DNA of 64,000 nucleotides from Mya arenaria. Its lineage: Eukaryota; Mollusca; Bivalvia; Myida; Myidae. Position numbers and translations under genes: made by a program. Positions within the stretch are counted from its first letter, which is position 1, and every line of letters starts with the position of its first letter. The notes under the pieces are model-generated. The model saw nothing but the letters and a program-made list of their open reading frames with translations, made no database searches and was not told the DNA's origin. Of this stretch, positions 13,301 through 28,300 are shown piece by piece. The stretch covers positions 33,474,932-33,538,931 of the forward strand of contig NC_069132.1 in the NCBI RefSeq assembly GCF_026914265.1, given 5' to 3'.

Positions 13301-16300
13301 TGAGTTTACAAGATTGAAAACATGTGTGCAAACCTTGTGAGCTCTGTCTCTTTCTCCCTGAAGTATTTGGAGAGGACTTCCAGCTTAGTCTGAGCTTCCT
13401 GGCACTGTCTCTCAGCCTTCATTTTGTCTGTCTGTCCGCCCTCCAACTTGCGCTTCAATGACTGCATCTGGTCTGTAAAGATAGATGGATTGGTTAAAAA
13501 AATATTCCTTTTAACTCTTGTCTAAATAAATAAATAAATAATGAAACCAAACCATTAAGCAATTTTCATTTTAATTGTGAATTTACAGTACTGCAAAAAT
13601 GAAAAATTAGACAGCAAGGTTAAAACGAATCCCTTTACGATGCAGCTAGCACATTTGCTTCTTACCAAAACATCTGAAATTCTATTTTAATTCCGATATG
13701 CCTAACAACACAAGTCCACATTATCACAAATAGTTACATAAACAATGAAATGTTAACACAACTTGCTTCACAAACGTTTGAAAAGAAATGAAATTTTAAT
13801 TGCCCCTACCCTCCATTTCTTGGCGAGACTCAATCTCAATGGCAAGTTTGTTGTTGAGGACGTCCCTCTCCTCCTCGACAGCTCGCAGTGACGCGTTCAC
13901 ACGAGAAACATCCATCATCTGCTTTAATTTCTCACTGAGATCTGCAGGTGTCTCATCTAAAAGTCAAACATTTGTCAATCATAAACATTAATGATCTTAT
14001 TCTATAGCCTCGAATATTTGTGTGTTTTCAGGTTTAATACACGGTTTCAATTTTTTTATCAGTGATTAATATTTTCCATAAATGCATTTATGTTTGTTAT
14101 AAATGTGTTACATGTATATATTGATTTTTAATATGAGAGTCACTTTAAGCATTTTTTCAATACCATGGACCAATTGCGTTTAATAAAATTGAAAAACTTA
14201 TCAGGTGTTGAATGTAAATGTTCATTAGAAATACAGTTTGGATAGTTTCCGTTTCGATTATTGATTACACATATCTATTTCAATATTATAATAGATTATG
14301 AAATTTGTCTGATATCTACCACAAGCCAACATTACCTTGTTCTTCCTGGATCACGTCCTCTCCCTGGAATGCCTTTACCTGCAGGAAACAATCCCGCAAC
14401 ACCTGTAACACATCATATATCCTATTAATACATTGCAAACAGAACATGACCGGGAAGATCAGTACCAGTACATAAAACGGGCCTTAATGTCATGAAAATA
14501 CTCAAGCCCAACTCACTTTTCTACAATTATGCATAGTATTATTCAAAATTTCTTATGTTTTACTCATCTCTTACGGAATATCTTGATAAACATCATTGCT
14601 CAATATTTTTAAGAATGATGTTTCATGAGCACAAAATGTTCTTCAGTACAAACATAATAAACATAAACATGTATCAACAATATCTATGAGATAGTGTGCA
14701 TTTAAAAAGAGTGAAACAGAAAATTTTGAATTGTGCTATGCTCCTATGTGATAAAATGCTTTGAGACTGATAACTGACTGAGTTTTTTGTGACTGTTGCA
14801 TACCAAAATTATGTCAAGAATCAGTCATATTGTGGATACTATCTGTATCAAGTCCCATACAGCTATAAATGTAAAATTGCATAAATCAAGAATGGGTTTT
14901 CCAAGGGCAAAGAAACAATATGTCAGTCAAAAGTACACAGTCATCTTGGTGAAAATGTGTACTGGATATCTGAGCAAATTCTCATAATCTTCTGAAAATA
15001 GTTTGTTCCACCTGGCCAGCCAGGCTGACTTAACTGATCCCTTCAAACTTTATTTGCTGGGAAATATTAAGGCCTGGGCATACCTCGAGTTCATTTTCCT
15101 TGAAGGCCAGGTCCTCCTGCATTCTACGAGTCTCCACGCTCGACTGCTCCACCTGCTCAGACAACTCCTTCACTCTGCAAACAACACACACATGAACTGT
15201 AGATCATGTAACAGTTGAAATGCCATTCTTACAAAATATCAAGATGACAGAAGATGAAATCATATTTAGAACTGGTGACAAATGACCATTAAAAATCATT
15301 TGAAATAAGAATGTCTCAACATGACCTTGCCATTACCAAATATTTACAACATAATTCGGGTAAATCCCAAATCCCAAATTAATAAGCAGAGCTTTTTCTC
15401 TGTTAATTACTTGATCTTGAATCTTAGAACCTCAAATAGAATCTCTGATATGTCTCCAAATGAGCTTGCTACATACTCATTACAGGCAGTCATCCCTATA
15501 ATCATATCATTCCTTAAATGAATGTCAAGAAACCTGCAGATTGACTCCGGTCAAACTGCCCATTTAACTTTATCTCTGTCCTAAACAATTCATTTAAAGA
15601 CAGCAACATATAGGAGCTTACTTCTCAGACCAGTCTGTAGACTCATCTTCCAACTGAAAACAGAGGCATTTATCATAAAGTATCATGATATAAGCATTTT
15701 TTTATAATTTATTATTTCATTCTTATTATTATATGTAAAATGTATCAACCAATACATGATCATGCCTGCTTAAGAAAACAAAAATTTATACAACTTCCAA
15801 CAGATTTAATTAAAAAGATTTTTGGAGAGAAGCGTAGCCTGTCTGACCTGTTGTTTCCTGGTTTCGAGACGCCGGACCTGCTCTGTGAGACTCTCCACCA
15901 GTTGTGTAGCCTTCATTAGCTCCTCCCCCTTCTCTGACAGGCTTGTAAATGCCTACATGGGTACAATTTATTCTAATGTTAAATGCACGCAAAATACCAA
16001 GTGACATTGAATTATACATGGCTTTGGACCTTCTTGCATGCTTTCCACAAATTATTATTTTCATTCATGTTGCATGTATTTTTTCATGTTTCATTTTCGA
16101 CAAAATAAATCATTTTTCGAGTTTCATTTTTGACATAATATACCATTTTTCAAGTTTCATTTTTGACAAAATATACATTTTTTTTAAGTTTCATTTTTGT
16201 TTTTAAGTTTCATTTTAGGTTTTCATTAAATATATCAACGTTAATTGAGCTGAAAATATTTTATTAATATTAATTTGTTTACACGAAAATATTTCACAAA

Positions 16301-19300
16301 ACAACAGACGCTCCTACCTTTTTCAAGGCAAGATCTGCCTCATTAGCCCTGTGTTCGAGGTGTTCAACATCTGTGGCATAGGCCTCCACCTCTCCTGACT
16401 TCTGAGCACACTCTTGCTCCAGCTCGGATATCATGTGCTTGTTGTCTGTGATCTCCTGGTGCAGCATGGAGACTTGTTGCTTTAAAGACTCGTTATGGAG
16501 CTGGAGACACACAAAACATCATTATACACATGCACAGGTCAAAATAGCAAATACCAGCAGGCTATTGTATAAAACTGGTTACTTCTTTGGTTTGGTTAAA
16601 GTAAGCAAAAAACTACATGTGATATTGACCACATTGCCATTGAATTAAGGAGATGCAGACATAAGCGCATTCTTTTATAAACAAACCAATGACAGACCTG
16701 GATGGTTTTGAGGTCTGTTTCAAATGTGCCAGAACTCGACTGCTGACTGTCCACCTCCACTTTCAGCTCAGAAATCTGGAATGAGTTGAAACAATACTTA
16801 ATCAATATTTAACTTTAATCATGAAGTTTCACAGTAAACGGTTTCCTGTCATGTGACCAGTGTAGAAAAATCAATATTTCAACACCAATGAATAATGAGT
16901 CAGGCAAAACAATGAGCAAAACATGTATATATTTGATGCTGTTTGAAGTGTGTCATTTCTAAATAGCATAATCAAATTAATGACTTGTTGAGAAAAAAAA
17001 TAATGATATTACAAACAAAGCGATTTAGTACTGTGCAACCCTTCTGACATGTCACTTCAGATAAGATTAATTGTTATTAATTGTTTAAATCTCCTGGAAC
17101 ACATGGACAGGAAGTTTGAACAAAGTTACCTCCCTTACAATAAAGCAAAATTTAATGTATGAAAATAAACATATTTTTATTTTTATTTTCTACCTTCTGC
17201 TCTTTGAGTTGCACTTCATCCTCAAGATTCTCCTTCTCCTTGGTCGCAATAAACAGTTTCTCCTCCAGGGAGCGGATAACCACTGGAAAACAAGACTGGA
17301 TCATTATTGTCAAGTGGTGCATTCAAAAATGATTCACATAGTGAAATAAAATTGTCACTGAATATCAAGAATGAACACTTGGAAGGAGTGACATTTCGAA
17401 ATGGTTCACAATATAGACTAACAAAATGTTTAGTGATTTTCCTGTGCCTTCCCCGGGTCATCAACATTTGATCAAACATTCTTTTTGTTGCTGTTGAATT
17501 CAGGATCATCTTAATACAATCCCAATTTCTCAAAACCTCTTAAGTCCCTTATAACAGGATTAAGCTAAGCTCACTATTATTGTATTTCAATAATTTGTGT
17601 AACATCAACTTTTTAAGTGTCTTTATACTTTTGGTAGGAATTATCTTTATGATAATCACAATAAACCATTTTCCATTCATCAAAATTTGATTTAAGTATG
17701 TATTTCAGCTAATTGAAATAAGCTACTTAAGCCTGTTAAGCTTAAGAAGTTTCGAGAAATTGGGGCCAGTACTAAAGCATAGACAGGGAGCATGTAAAGG
17801 GCTCATATAATACTATGTCAGATTAATTAAGCAATAGTAAGCAGTACTGTACAATATTGAAGTAACAAGTCTTCTCTCTCATGAAACTTACCAAGAGGGT
17901 CCTTTTTCTCAAGCCTTGTTTTTCCACCCTGGAAATAACAGGACAATTCTGAATGTAGTAACAATATAGTAAAAACAAGAATATCAGATCTGTTAATTTG
18001 AAAAACATATAGCACCAAGACAAATTCAACATAATACAAGCATGAAGTTTAAACATCGAACAAGCATGAAGATAAAACATCGAACAAGCATGAAGATAAA
18101 ACATCATACAGAGATGAATATATTGAAGATCATATAAACATGAAGATTAAACATCATACAGAGATGAATATATTGAAGATCATATAAACATGAAGATTAA
18201 ACATCATACAGAGATGAATATATTGAAGATCATATAAACATGAAGATTAAACATCATACAGAGATGAATATATTGAAGATCATATAAACATGAAGATTAA
18301 ACATCATACAGAGATGAATATATTGAAGATCATATAAACATGAAGATTAAACATCATACAGAGATGAAAATTAAACATCATACTAACATGAACATTAAAC
18401 ATCATCCTAACATGAATATTAAACATCATACTAACATGAACATTAAACATCATCCTAACATGAACATTAAACATAATACTAACATGAAAATTAAACATAC
18501 TAACATGAACATTAAACACCATACTAACATGAAAGTTAAACATTATACTAACATGAACATTAAACATCAATCAAACATGAATATAAAACATACATTTTAA
18601 ACAAGATACAAATGTGAATAGAACTAAGTCCGGTAAATAATTCTTTTAAAATATTTAGAATACTGGTAAAACACAATTAGGATTTTCAATGTCAATAAAG
18701 AATAATTAAATGATTGTGCTAAGGTATGTTAAGTTATGAACACAAGACAAAGTTTTACTGTTTGATAAAGAATCTAAATATTACTTACTGTACACAAGCA
18801 TCCTACACATGTAAGGACACCCAGAACGCAGGTGGATAGCATTGACACAAGCAGTGTAAGGGGTGGGGACAGACCCAGGGGCTCCTCCTCCAGCATTGAC
18901 TGCATGCTTCCTGGCAGCTGGAAAACATAGTTTATCAATAATAATTTCTGTTTGAGTGGGTGTAAAAATAAACCAAAAAACCCCCCGCAAAAATAGCTTA
19001 TGATGCTTGATACCATTTCCTGTGTAGAAACCAGTACATGTGCACTGCCAAAAATGTTTACTTAAACTTAAAATGAAACAATTAAATGAAGACATGCTTT
19101 TATATTTATTTGAATTGGGTTCTGTAACGATATAATCTGCTCTTCATGTAGCTTAATGTTTGGCATACTATGAAAAATGCCCTTGCTCTGTGCCTATAGT
19201 CAAAAGTTTAAATCATTCATCAAATTTAAAAAAAAAAAATGTACAATAAACTTACTATGTCAATCAATGCTTTCAGGGTCTGTTCCAGTGTTTTGACGAC

Positions 19301-22300
19301 ATCCACTCCAGGCTTGTTTTCATCCTCTTCTTCCAGGGCAGGATCAGGCACTTTCCTTGAGAGCATGTGCTCACTGCTGTAAGGGTCATCAGTGGGTGGG
19401 GTATCAGTAGGCGGAGCAATTTCATAATCTGGCATTGGCTGGGTAGTTGATTCTTTAAAGTAGTCCATAACATTTTCCATCATGTTTTTCTGATTTGGGT
19501 CATTGTTGTTTTGATCAGTGTTTTGGTTAACTGAATCAGTAGTTGTTTCTGTTGATTCTGTTACGCCAGTTGACAACGGTTTTCTTGAAAGGTAAAGATC
19601 TGTTTTGTAAGCATCCTGGTCCAGGGAAGGCTGGACTTGATCCTGGACAATATGGCTATCTACAGTCTCATTGTTTTGTTGAAGTTCTGTTTCCATTATT
19701 ACTTTACCTGTTTCAATTGGCACTGTCTGCTCCCCTTCACTTGCCATTGAATGGAATTCAAATGATGTTCCAAGTGTCTGTGCAGTTTCACTTAGTGTTT
19801 GTGTTGGATATAATGTGTCAGCAGTTTTTGTAGGGACATCTTTAAATGTGCCTGTTGCTGTAAGACTATCTGTAACTGTACTTTGACTTTCAACAGCAGG
19901 AGTAGAAGTTGTATCAAGTATTCCTTCAGTTTGTTCAGAGGAAATGGTTTCAGAATGAATTTCTACTTCTGATGGTGAAAGTTGTGTATCTGTCTGACTG
20001 GGGATTTCCTGTTGAAGGTCAAGTTTGTCATCTTTTGGTAAATGCATATCACTGTCAGATTGCATTAAAGGCTGATATTCTGTACTTGCAACTTGTATAC
20101 TGTCTTTAACATCTTGGATTTCAGAAATATAATTTGCTGGTATATGTGTTCCATCAAAATCTTCAAATTCAGCAACTACTGTTGAAGGTTCAATCTGGTC
20201 AGAATCTGTCTGTGTTGTATAACCTTGAACAATGACTTTTGTTTCCACTAAGGATTGTGTTACAGAGGCCACTGTCTCATCCAAATAATCAGCAGCAAAA
20301 GTAGTTCCATCAATAACAGTACCTTTATTTTCACCAATATTAGTACCTTGTGTTTCTATAAACTCGGAGCTAGAGGTTGCGTCAATCATTGTTGAATCTG
20401 TGTTCTCAGTTTGTGTCTCTAAACTTCCAGTTTCAATAACAGTGTCTGATAGAATATCAGCAATTGACTCATCATTTTCATTAGGTAGTTCACTCACAAC
20501 TTCTTTCTGTACAGGCTCTTTTATTTCCATTTCTTCTACAGTTTCTCCTCTCTTGTGTATTTGTTCATCATCAATTTCCCCCTGTTCATTAACAAACTTT
20601 AAACTTTCATCATCATCAGAAGGATCAGTCTTATCCTTAGCCATTGCTTCAAATGCCTTCTCAAATTTCTTCAAAACCTGGTCAGTTTCAGCCTTTTCTT
20701 TATCACTTTTTGCTTTTTCTTTTTCTTCTGACATAGCCTCAAATGCTTTTTCAAATTTACCAAGAATACCTTCATCAATAATATCTTCTTTTTTATCTAA
20801 CTCTTCAGGTGTTTGCTCATTTCTACCATCTTCCCTTTTACTAGTAACATCTACTGGCTCCTGGTCTATATTTTCTGTTCCAGATATTTCTTTGACCTTT
20901 TCTGGTTCAGCTTGTTGAATGTCTTCTGTTTTTTCTTCCTTTTCAACTTCTGCCGGCTTGGAACCAAAAAAGGCTGAAACGATATTGAAATGATTTTACT
21001 GTCAAATTCATTAAAAAGACATCCTCACAGTATGTAAAAATGACAATTATAATAACAAGTAAAAACGCTGTTTACAATATCAAAATTCTCTCTTAAGTTA
21101 ATGATTTAAATCATTAGGAACAAGAAACAAATCCAAGTTGAACAACTACCAATAGTAATAGGTTTTAAATGTTAATATAGAAAATTATTGATACAGTAAT
21201 GACGGTAAATAACAATTAATAAAAGATATGCAACAAAAGCTTCTAGCGAAATATCTTCAACTAGCCCTGAAACCTAAAAGAAAGAAAGCTTAAAAATCCC
21301 TTTAATGGTTTGTTAAAACATTTATTAAGTCAGGCAATATATAACATATATGTCTGCAGGGAAACACACATACAAAGAACTGATTAAACTTTAAATGCCT
21401 TCAATGGTTTGTTAAAACAATTATACTAAATCTATATTATTTTAACCATATATAACATAAATGTCTGCAGAGAAACATTAATCCAAAGATCTGACTAAGA
21501 AAACACATTCCTTAGGTAAGAGGCAGCTTATTCTGGTAAACAAAATCATAGCAGAAATACAAATAGATAGATAACATAAATTCATATATGTTTTGATAAA
21601 ACCACTTATAAAAACTTCATAACTGAGAATTATGTTTTCACACAGAATTATTTCTGTTCCGAATTTTACTCTAAGAATCAATTAAATTTGTGTTAAAAAA
21701 TATTATTTGAACATCTCTGGTCAAACCATTAAATGATATATAGAATTCCTTATAACAATAAAAACAAAATGCAATAACTGAAATTAACAGTGCTATTGAT
21801 ATGTGTCTAACAAACATGTTAATCAGAACTTTCTTCTATATCTAGTAGGCACTATTGTGTTAGTATGTACATGTACATAAGTAGCTGAAAACAAAGAGAG
21901 TGAGTTTGAAGAACACACACAAGCTGTGACAGATGAGTCTAAAACCAGCAACACAGTGCAACAACAAACCTCTGGCCCTAGCTAAAACACTTTCCCTAGC
22001 TGCAGTATCAAGTGGGTCAGCCACCTTATCTTCATTGGTAGTTTTCTGGTCTTTTTCAGAGTTAGGTTTATCAACATGCTCTTCAGATTTCTGGACATTT
22101 TCTTTGGAACGATTTGTTGAGTCAGCTGTGCTTTTACTATCATCATTTTTAAGACCTTGACTTTTGACTTCCAATTGACTGTTTTCTTGTTCAATTATTT
22201 GTCTTTCAATTTTTTTGTTTTTAGTTGTAATTTCATTAAAATCATGACCAGTGGCAGTTTTTTCAGTTAAATCATCACTTTTATCATTTTCCCTCTGTCC

Positions 22301-25300
22301 ATCAGCTTTGTTAAGGTCAATGGATTTACCAACACCAGCAAAGGAACTTAAATGATTAATAGTCTTATTTTCTTCCCTTAAATTGTCTTTTTTATCTGAC
22401 TTTACTTTAAGCATCTCAGTAATTTCTATACTTCCATCTATAATCTCATCATAAAGAGAATCTTCAATTTCTGAGTCTTCATTGTTGTCATACAAACTTC
22501 TTGACTCCCCTTTCTCCATAGACGCAGCCCATCCTTCAGCCATTTCAAACTCTTCCTCCTCCATTTTCGCAGCAAGTAGATCATGGAGCAAGTTATTATG
22601 ATTATGTAAATGACTACTAGAATGTTGAGCTTTTGCAGCTAGTTCAAATTCATTAAAATCTGTATCATCAGTGTTCTCCAGCTTACTTGCCACATTTTTA
22701 TTGGTCAAGCCAACTAATGGTTCAGTGTCCATAACAGTTTTCATTGTAGTATATGATAAAGTTTGATCTGTGTTTGGAAAAGGTTTTGTTGGTTGTATAG
22801 ACGAGAACTCTGTAGTACCAGGTATGAATGTTTCAGAACTAACTGACTGTTTCTTTAATTCAGAGCTAACTTGACTTTTGTATACAGAATCAGGACCAGC
22901 ATTAGTTTCATCAACAATTGACAAATCAGTTGCTGTATTTGGGGCTATGGCAGCAAGCAAATCCATATTAGTTTCATCCAAAGGATGGGTATTAGTGGAT
23001 TCACTGTTAATATCTAAAACAGGTGTTGGGCGTATCATATCATGTAAATTAAGGCTTTTGGTTTCTGTGCTTGACTCAGTGTTTACTTCAACAGGCTCAA
23101 CATGCTTGTCCATGCCTTTGATATTACCCATTGCAGCATTCTGATCTGTTACACTCAAGGTTGAATCTACATGTGAGTACAACATGCTACTTATATCTAT
23201 GTTACCTTCGCGTGTATGATCCCTGTGCATTCTAGTATCTTCATCTTCCTTTTCATCACTAAGATTAACTTCTCTTGCATCAACCTGTGGTATGTTTTCT
23301 ATGACCTGTTGTTTGTCAAGAAGCTCTTTAGCCTCAAAGGTATCTGTATCACCAATGTGATATTCATGTTCATCATTATCAGGGGCTGACTGCATTGTGC
23401 GGTCTTTTTGTTCAAAAGATGCCCTTTCCTTTTGTTTATCCTCATTGCCTACCTCATTTAATTGTTCAGAGTGTTGACTCCCTGCATTTGAGTCACTTTG
23501 TTCAATTTTTGTTTCACTCTTTACCACATCAGAATCATGAGAAACAACCATGTTCACATTAGGCTCATTTACATCATTTTCCTCATCTTGAATTGTTTCG
23601 GCATTGTTTGTTACATCTTCAACCTTTCCAGCTATAATATCAAGATATATCAAGATATACAGTTTCAATACCATTAAAAACAAGATCTCAAAAACTCATG
23701 ATTAACAGAATACAAATGAGTATATCCAGTACTGTAGCCACTAAATGCAAACATACATATGAGCTGCAACAAGCAAAGATGTTATTCAGAAAAGAAGTGT
23801 CAACTACCTCTAAATGTACCATGGACTTTAAAGGTTGATAGTATATAAATTTGAATGCATTTTATGTACAGATAAAAATAAATTAATAATATTAGCCTTT
23901 TTAAATGGGGTTTTCAATTTATAGCTACATGGCCACAAAATCCCCAGTATCGCAAATATGTTTTTATTTGTACACAAATCATATGCTTTTTTTTGTTTTT
24001 ATCGTTTAAGTCAAAGGAGCTAAACATAATAAATCATTAAAATTAATATGCTTCTTTTCTGCATATACCTAGACTGGGTAAGGTGTAAAACCACGGGTCA
24101 AATTGACTACAATACCAATATCTGCTTGTTGCCGATCATATATTGGTTCCACCTAACACCAAGTCTCTAACACAGCGGTGAACATAATGATGAAAGCATT
24201 GATTTTGGTAATTCAGATTATACTGTGTTTAAAACAAGAAAGTAAATAGTTAATACAAATTATAATGATGTCATACATTTCTACTGAACTGCCCGATCCC
24301 AATATATATCATGTCAATTTGTTTCTTTTATTTATTTTTGTTTATGTATTTTTGTTGTTTTGTGATTTTTTGCTATTTACACTGCGGATATTTTCACAAG
24401 TCTTTCTGTTTCAGTGCTGTACTATTTTAATCACTGTAAAGCATGAGTTATCATTGGCACAAAAGAAACAAAAACAAAAGCTGAATTTCTGTGCAAGATA
24501 AATATTGATTTCACCTGTTATCACAGAAATTAAATATGCTACAGTACTCATAAAAGTATTGCACCATTCAGTAATCCCATTGTGACAAAAATTGATATTG
24601 CACCAAAATTCAACAAGTAATCTCGCTAAACAATAACTGCCGTATAACGTTTCAGTGCAGGGCACCTTACCTTCCGAATTTTCTGCAAGATTAAAGTCCA
24701 AAAATACAATATATAAAGAAAAGGTAAAAAAAAATGACAAGGCATGTACAACAAACTCACGCTTACCCTAAAGAAAAAATATGAAAAGAGCATAAAAATA
24801 ATGTAGATTAAAAGTTCACAAAGACATACAATCTTTTTTAAATGCCTCAAAGATAAAATACTTGAAATAAAAACAAATACTTACCACCAAACATGCTCCC
24901 CAGTATAGATCCCCCTTCCTCTTCTTTGCCCGGTACTTCAGTCTCATCTGATTTAACACCAACTGTATCTCCTTCAGCCTTATCACCTCCATCATGTTTT
25001 TTTTCCTGCACCGTAGCACCATCCTCTGCTGGTGGCTTTTCTGTAGTTTTCTCACCATTTGTTTCCTTTGCAATACCATCTTCAGCTTCAACACCTTCTG
25101 CATTTTTTTCAGCTGATTCAATATTTTTTTGAGTTTCTTCTGCATTTCCTTCCACTTCAGTTCTGTCATTTTCAAGGTCAGCACCATCTACTTCTGTACT
25201 GTCATCTTCATTGACTATTGTATCTGCTTTTATTTCTGGCATTCCCTCTGACTTTTCATCAGGATTTTCTGATAGCTTTTCTTTAGTAGTTGAACTGTCA

Positions 25301-28300
25301 AGGTCTGTATCATCTACTTCTGTACTGTCTTCATCTGGAACTTTATCATTAGGTGTTGGAACAGGCTTATGTTCTTCCCTCATGTCATGCGGTTTTTGAT
25401 CTTCTGGTTCTTGTTCAACCTCATCCATCTCCGTCTCATCTGAAAGGGAAATTTCAAGTTTATTCTCGAGCTTTCAGATGTAGCTATACAAAATATTCAG
25501 CTAAAATAAAAGTGATCAAGACCACAGCAAGCAGATGTCAACAGTCTTCTCATTGGATCAAAGGGTATTACTTTACAATTCTTCAACCCAATGTTATGGA
25601 ACTTGCTACACATGTATGTATTGTCCTTGTGAACATCATAATATACAAAAGCTCATTTTAATAACTATCACAGTTTTTAATTTAACACACTATCAGCCTT
25701 TATGATCAATCTGTTATAAGAGGTAAACGAAATCCCTTTAAACATGTCAATTCCTTTCTCTTGGCATCAAATAAGTATCAAAATCCCTTTCATTTCTTGC
25801 ACAAAACACCAATACCTTCAGATATATCCGTCTCATCTTCAATCTCAGTTTCATCCACCTCTGTATTGTCAGCAGGCACATTTTGATCAATATCATCATT
25901 CTTCTTATCATCTGTTTCCTGTAGTAAATTAACACCTCAACTATTACTTTTCAGAAACATAATTTTGCCGTCTGTTGTCATACCAGAAACGAATAAATAT
26001 TGCAAAATATATTATGGAAATAAACTATGTTATATAGTTCCATATATATATATATATATATATATAAACTAAATTATATTTTAATGAGAGAAACAATAGC
26101 GTGAAAATAATGTACAAACACATAAACAATTTTTTTTATCAGGGTTTTATAATGAGAATCTCTCCTGTTTATATTTATGTATGTGAGCACATGATCAAAT
26201 ATTTCATGTTTAAATTTAAAAATAAAAGTTAACAAGGATGTCATAATTCACTTTGTTAAATTAAACAAAGTTCTGAACATTCGGTCCTATGTCCCTTTGA
26301 AACTGTTAGAATGACCAAGAACAATGTGTTTGGGCACAAACCTGATGTTTCTCACTACTCTTTTCCTCCTCTGAGATGTCTGTTTCCTCATTTATCTCTG
26401 TCTCATCCACTTCAGTCTCATCTCTCTCTGTTTCATCACCTTGTGCCTCTTCTCGTACATCCTTAAGTGTTTATAATAAAATAAACTTTTGTTAGAAAAT
26501 GTGAGCACATCTCTGTTTCATTGACAGAAATTTTACGTTTTTCACTACCATTTAACTTAGTCCTGGAATTAACATGTCACTGGATGTCATTCAAGCATTT
26601 AATTAACCAAAGCATTTAATTAACCAATGAAGGGATTATATTTCGTCAATTAATATAAGCACACAGTATTTGTATGTATAATCCAATGAATTATTTTTAC
26701 AACCTCGGACAAGAGGAAGAGCATGGCTCTTAATCCATTTTTGTTAGTTGGTACTTTTTCGTTTGATATCACAATTTTCACAGTAGAAATTACAATAGAC
26801 ATTAACTAAGGGGTTTGAATTTAATTTTCCAAGGCAGAGGTTCTCATTCAAGTCCTGTTTATTGGTACATTTTTGGTTAGTATCACATTTAGCCTTACCA
26901 CAGTAGAATTACATGGACATGGAGTCAGGGTTCTAATTTAACTTTCCAAGGAACTTGCAATTTTTTGAGAGTGCCTTATGATCAAAATGACAATGCCACT
27001 TAAAATTATTTTTTCCTTAAATAACATTGATTTGGACTATTAACAAATGAATGCAAGGGTACCATGATAATTTCATTTAATAATTCAGTTGCGTAACCAA
27101 TTTTTACCACTCGAACATCCCTTGCAAGTGAAATAACTATATTTTCAACATAATCTCTGGGTCTTTTCAGTTTTTGTTCTGTTTTAAAATAAGTTATTGA
27201 AGAATGACCCTGTACGACAGTGTTATGAAGTAAATACACTCTGACAGTTATGAATTATTCCATAGACCAGCAGAGTAGGCAACATGTTGAACTAAAAACC
27301 CACTTGCAAACTTAAATTTAAGTCATTCACAATTTTTAAATATCAGTCGCATTTTACGAGTACGCTGTCCAAATTTGAACCTTGTATACTAAAATTTACA
27401 GTTAGTGAACAAAATATTGCGTCAACTACTTCCTGGATAATGCCTTTAAGGACACAGACTTGGGATTATGAATACAGTGAACTAAAGGGGTCACTAACTG
27501 TGATTTAAATTAAATTTAGTACCTGTGTATTAGTATTTCTCTGATCAGCTTGTGCCTGCTGTACATCTTGACCAGTCTCTTTAGCAGCTTCTGTCCCCCT
27601 GGTCTCAGTCTCAATAGCGTCCATGGCCTGCTTGACAACAGGGACAGTTTCTGGTTCCCTACCACTGGGAGGCTGGTCCCCTGCAGATGGTTCCTGGTTT
27701 GGAGGGGGCTGCCTTGTAGGTTTAGATTCATGGCTGGCTGTTCTGCCCATTATCCGGTCCTCTATTGGAACATGGGGCTGAAATGGGGTAATTTTGTATT
27801 TGTATGGATTTTTCTAATTATATATATTTTATATCAATTATACAGTAAGAGAAAATATTACACACGTCACACAGGCTTATGAAAAAAGAATCTTTTTGTC
27901 ATTACTTTCAAACACATCATATCGAAATACAAGAGCTAAGAATATAATAAAATGATGGTGCTAATGCTTTGAATTTACATGTACATCTATGTGTAAAACA
28001 TATTAAGCTTATCAAACTAATTGCTTGTTTATCATGGTTTCCTGACCTTTCGTTTTCTTTGCAATAGACCCTAACATTTCAATTGCCGTTAGAGCAGAAG
28101 GCCATTATTTTTCTCTCCTTTTAATAGGGATAAGTTTTCGATAGTTTCTTGCACAGGAAAGATGCGTAAATGTACCCAAACAAAATGAAACCAGTTTCAC
28201 TATAAATATTATATTCAGACACAACTGTATTAAAGAAAAAAAACAAATCCCGACTTAGCAACCCTATCTATTTTGATAGTGAAATCTGAAACAGTTTTTT

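Noticed and set aside
18304-18600. Open frames reading MFNVHVS or NMNIKHH repeats
   Set aside because: Products of the 24-bp minisatellite, whose unit length is a multiple of three; intronic and not coding.
20400-20918. 172-codon Ser-rich plus-strand frame
   Set aside because: Antisense shadow of TANGO1 exon 10; Ser runs mirror the acidic codons of the real strand.
27550-27882. 110-codon plus-strand frame
   Set aside because: Antisense of TANGO1 exon 4 running into an intron; no independent support.
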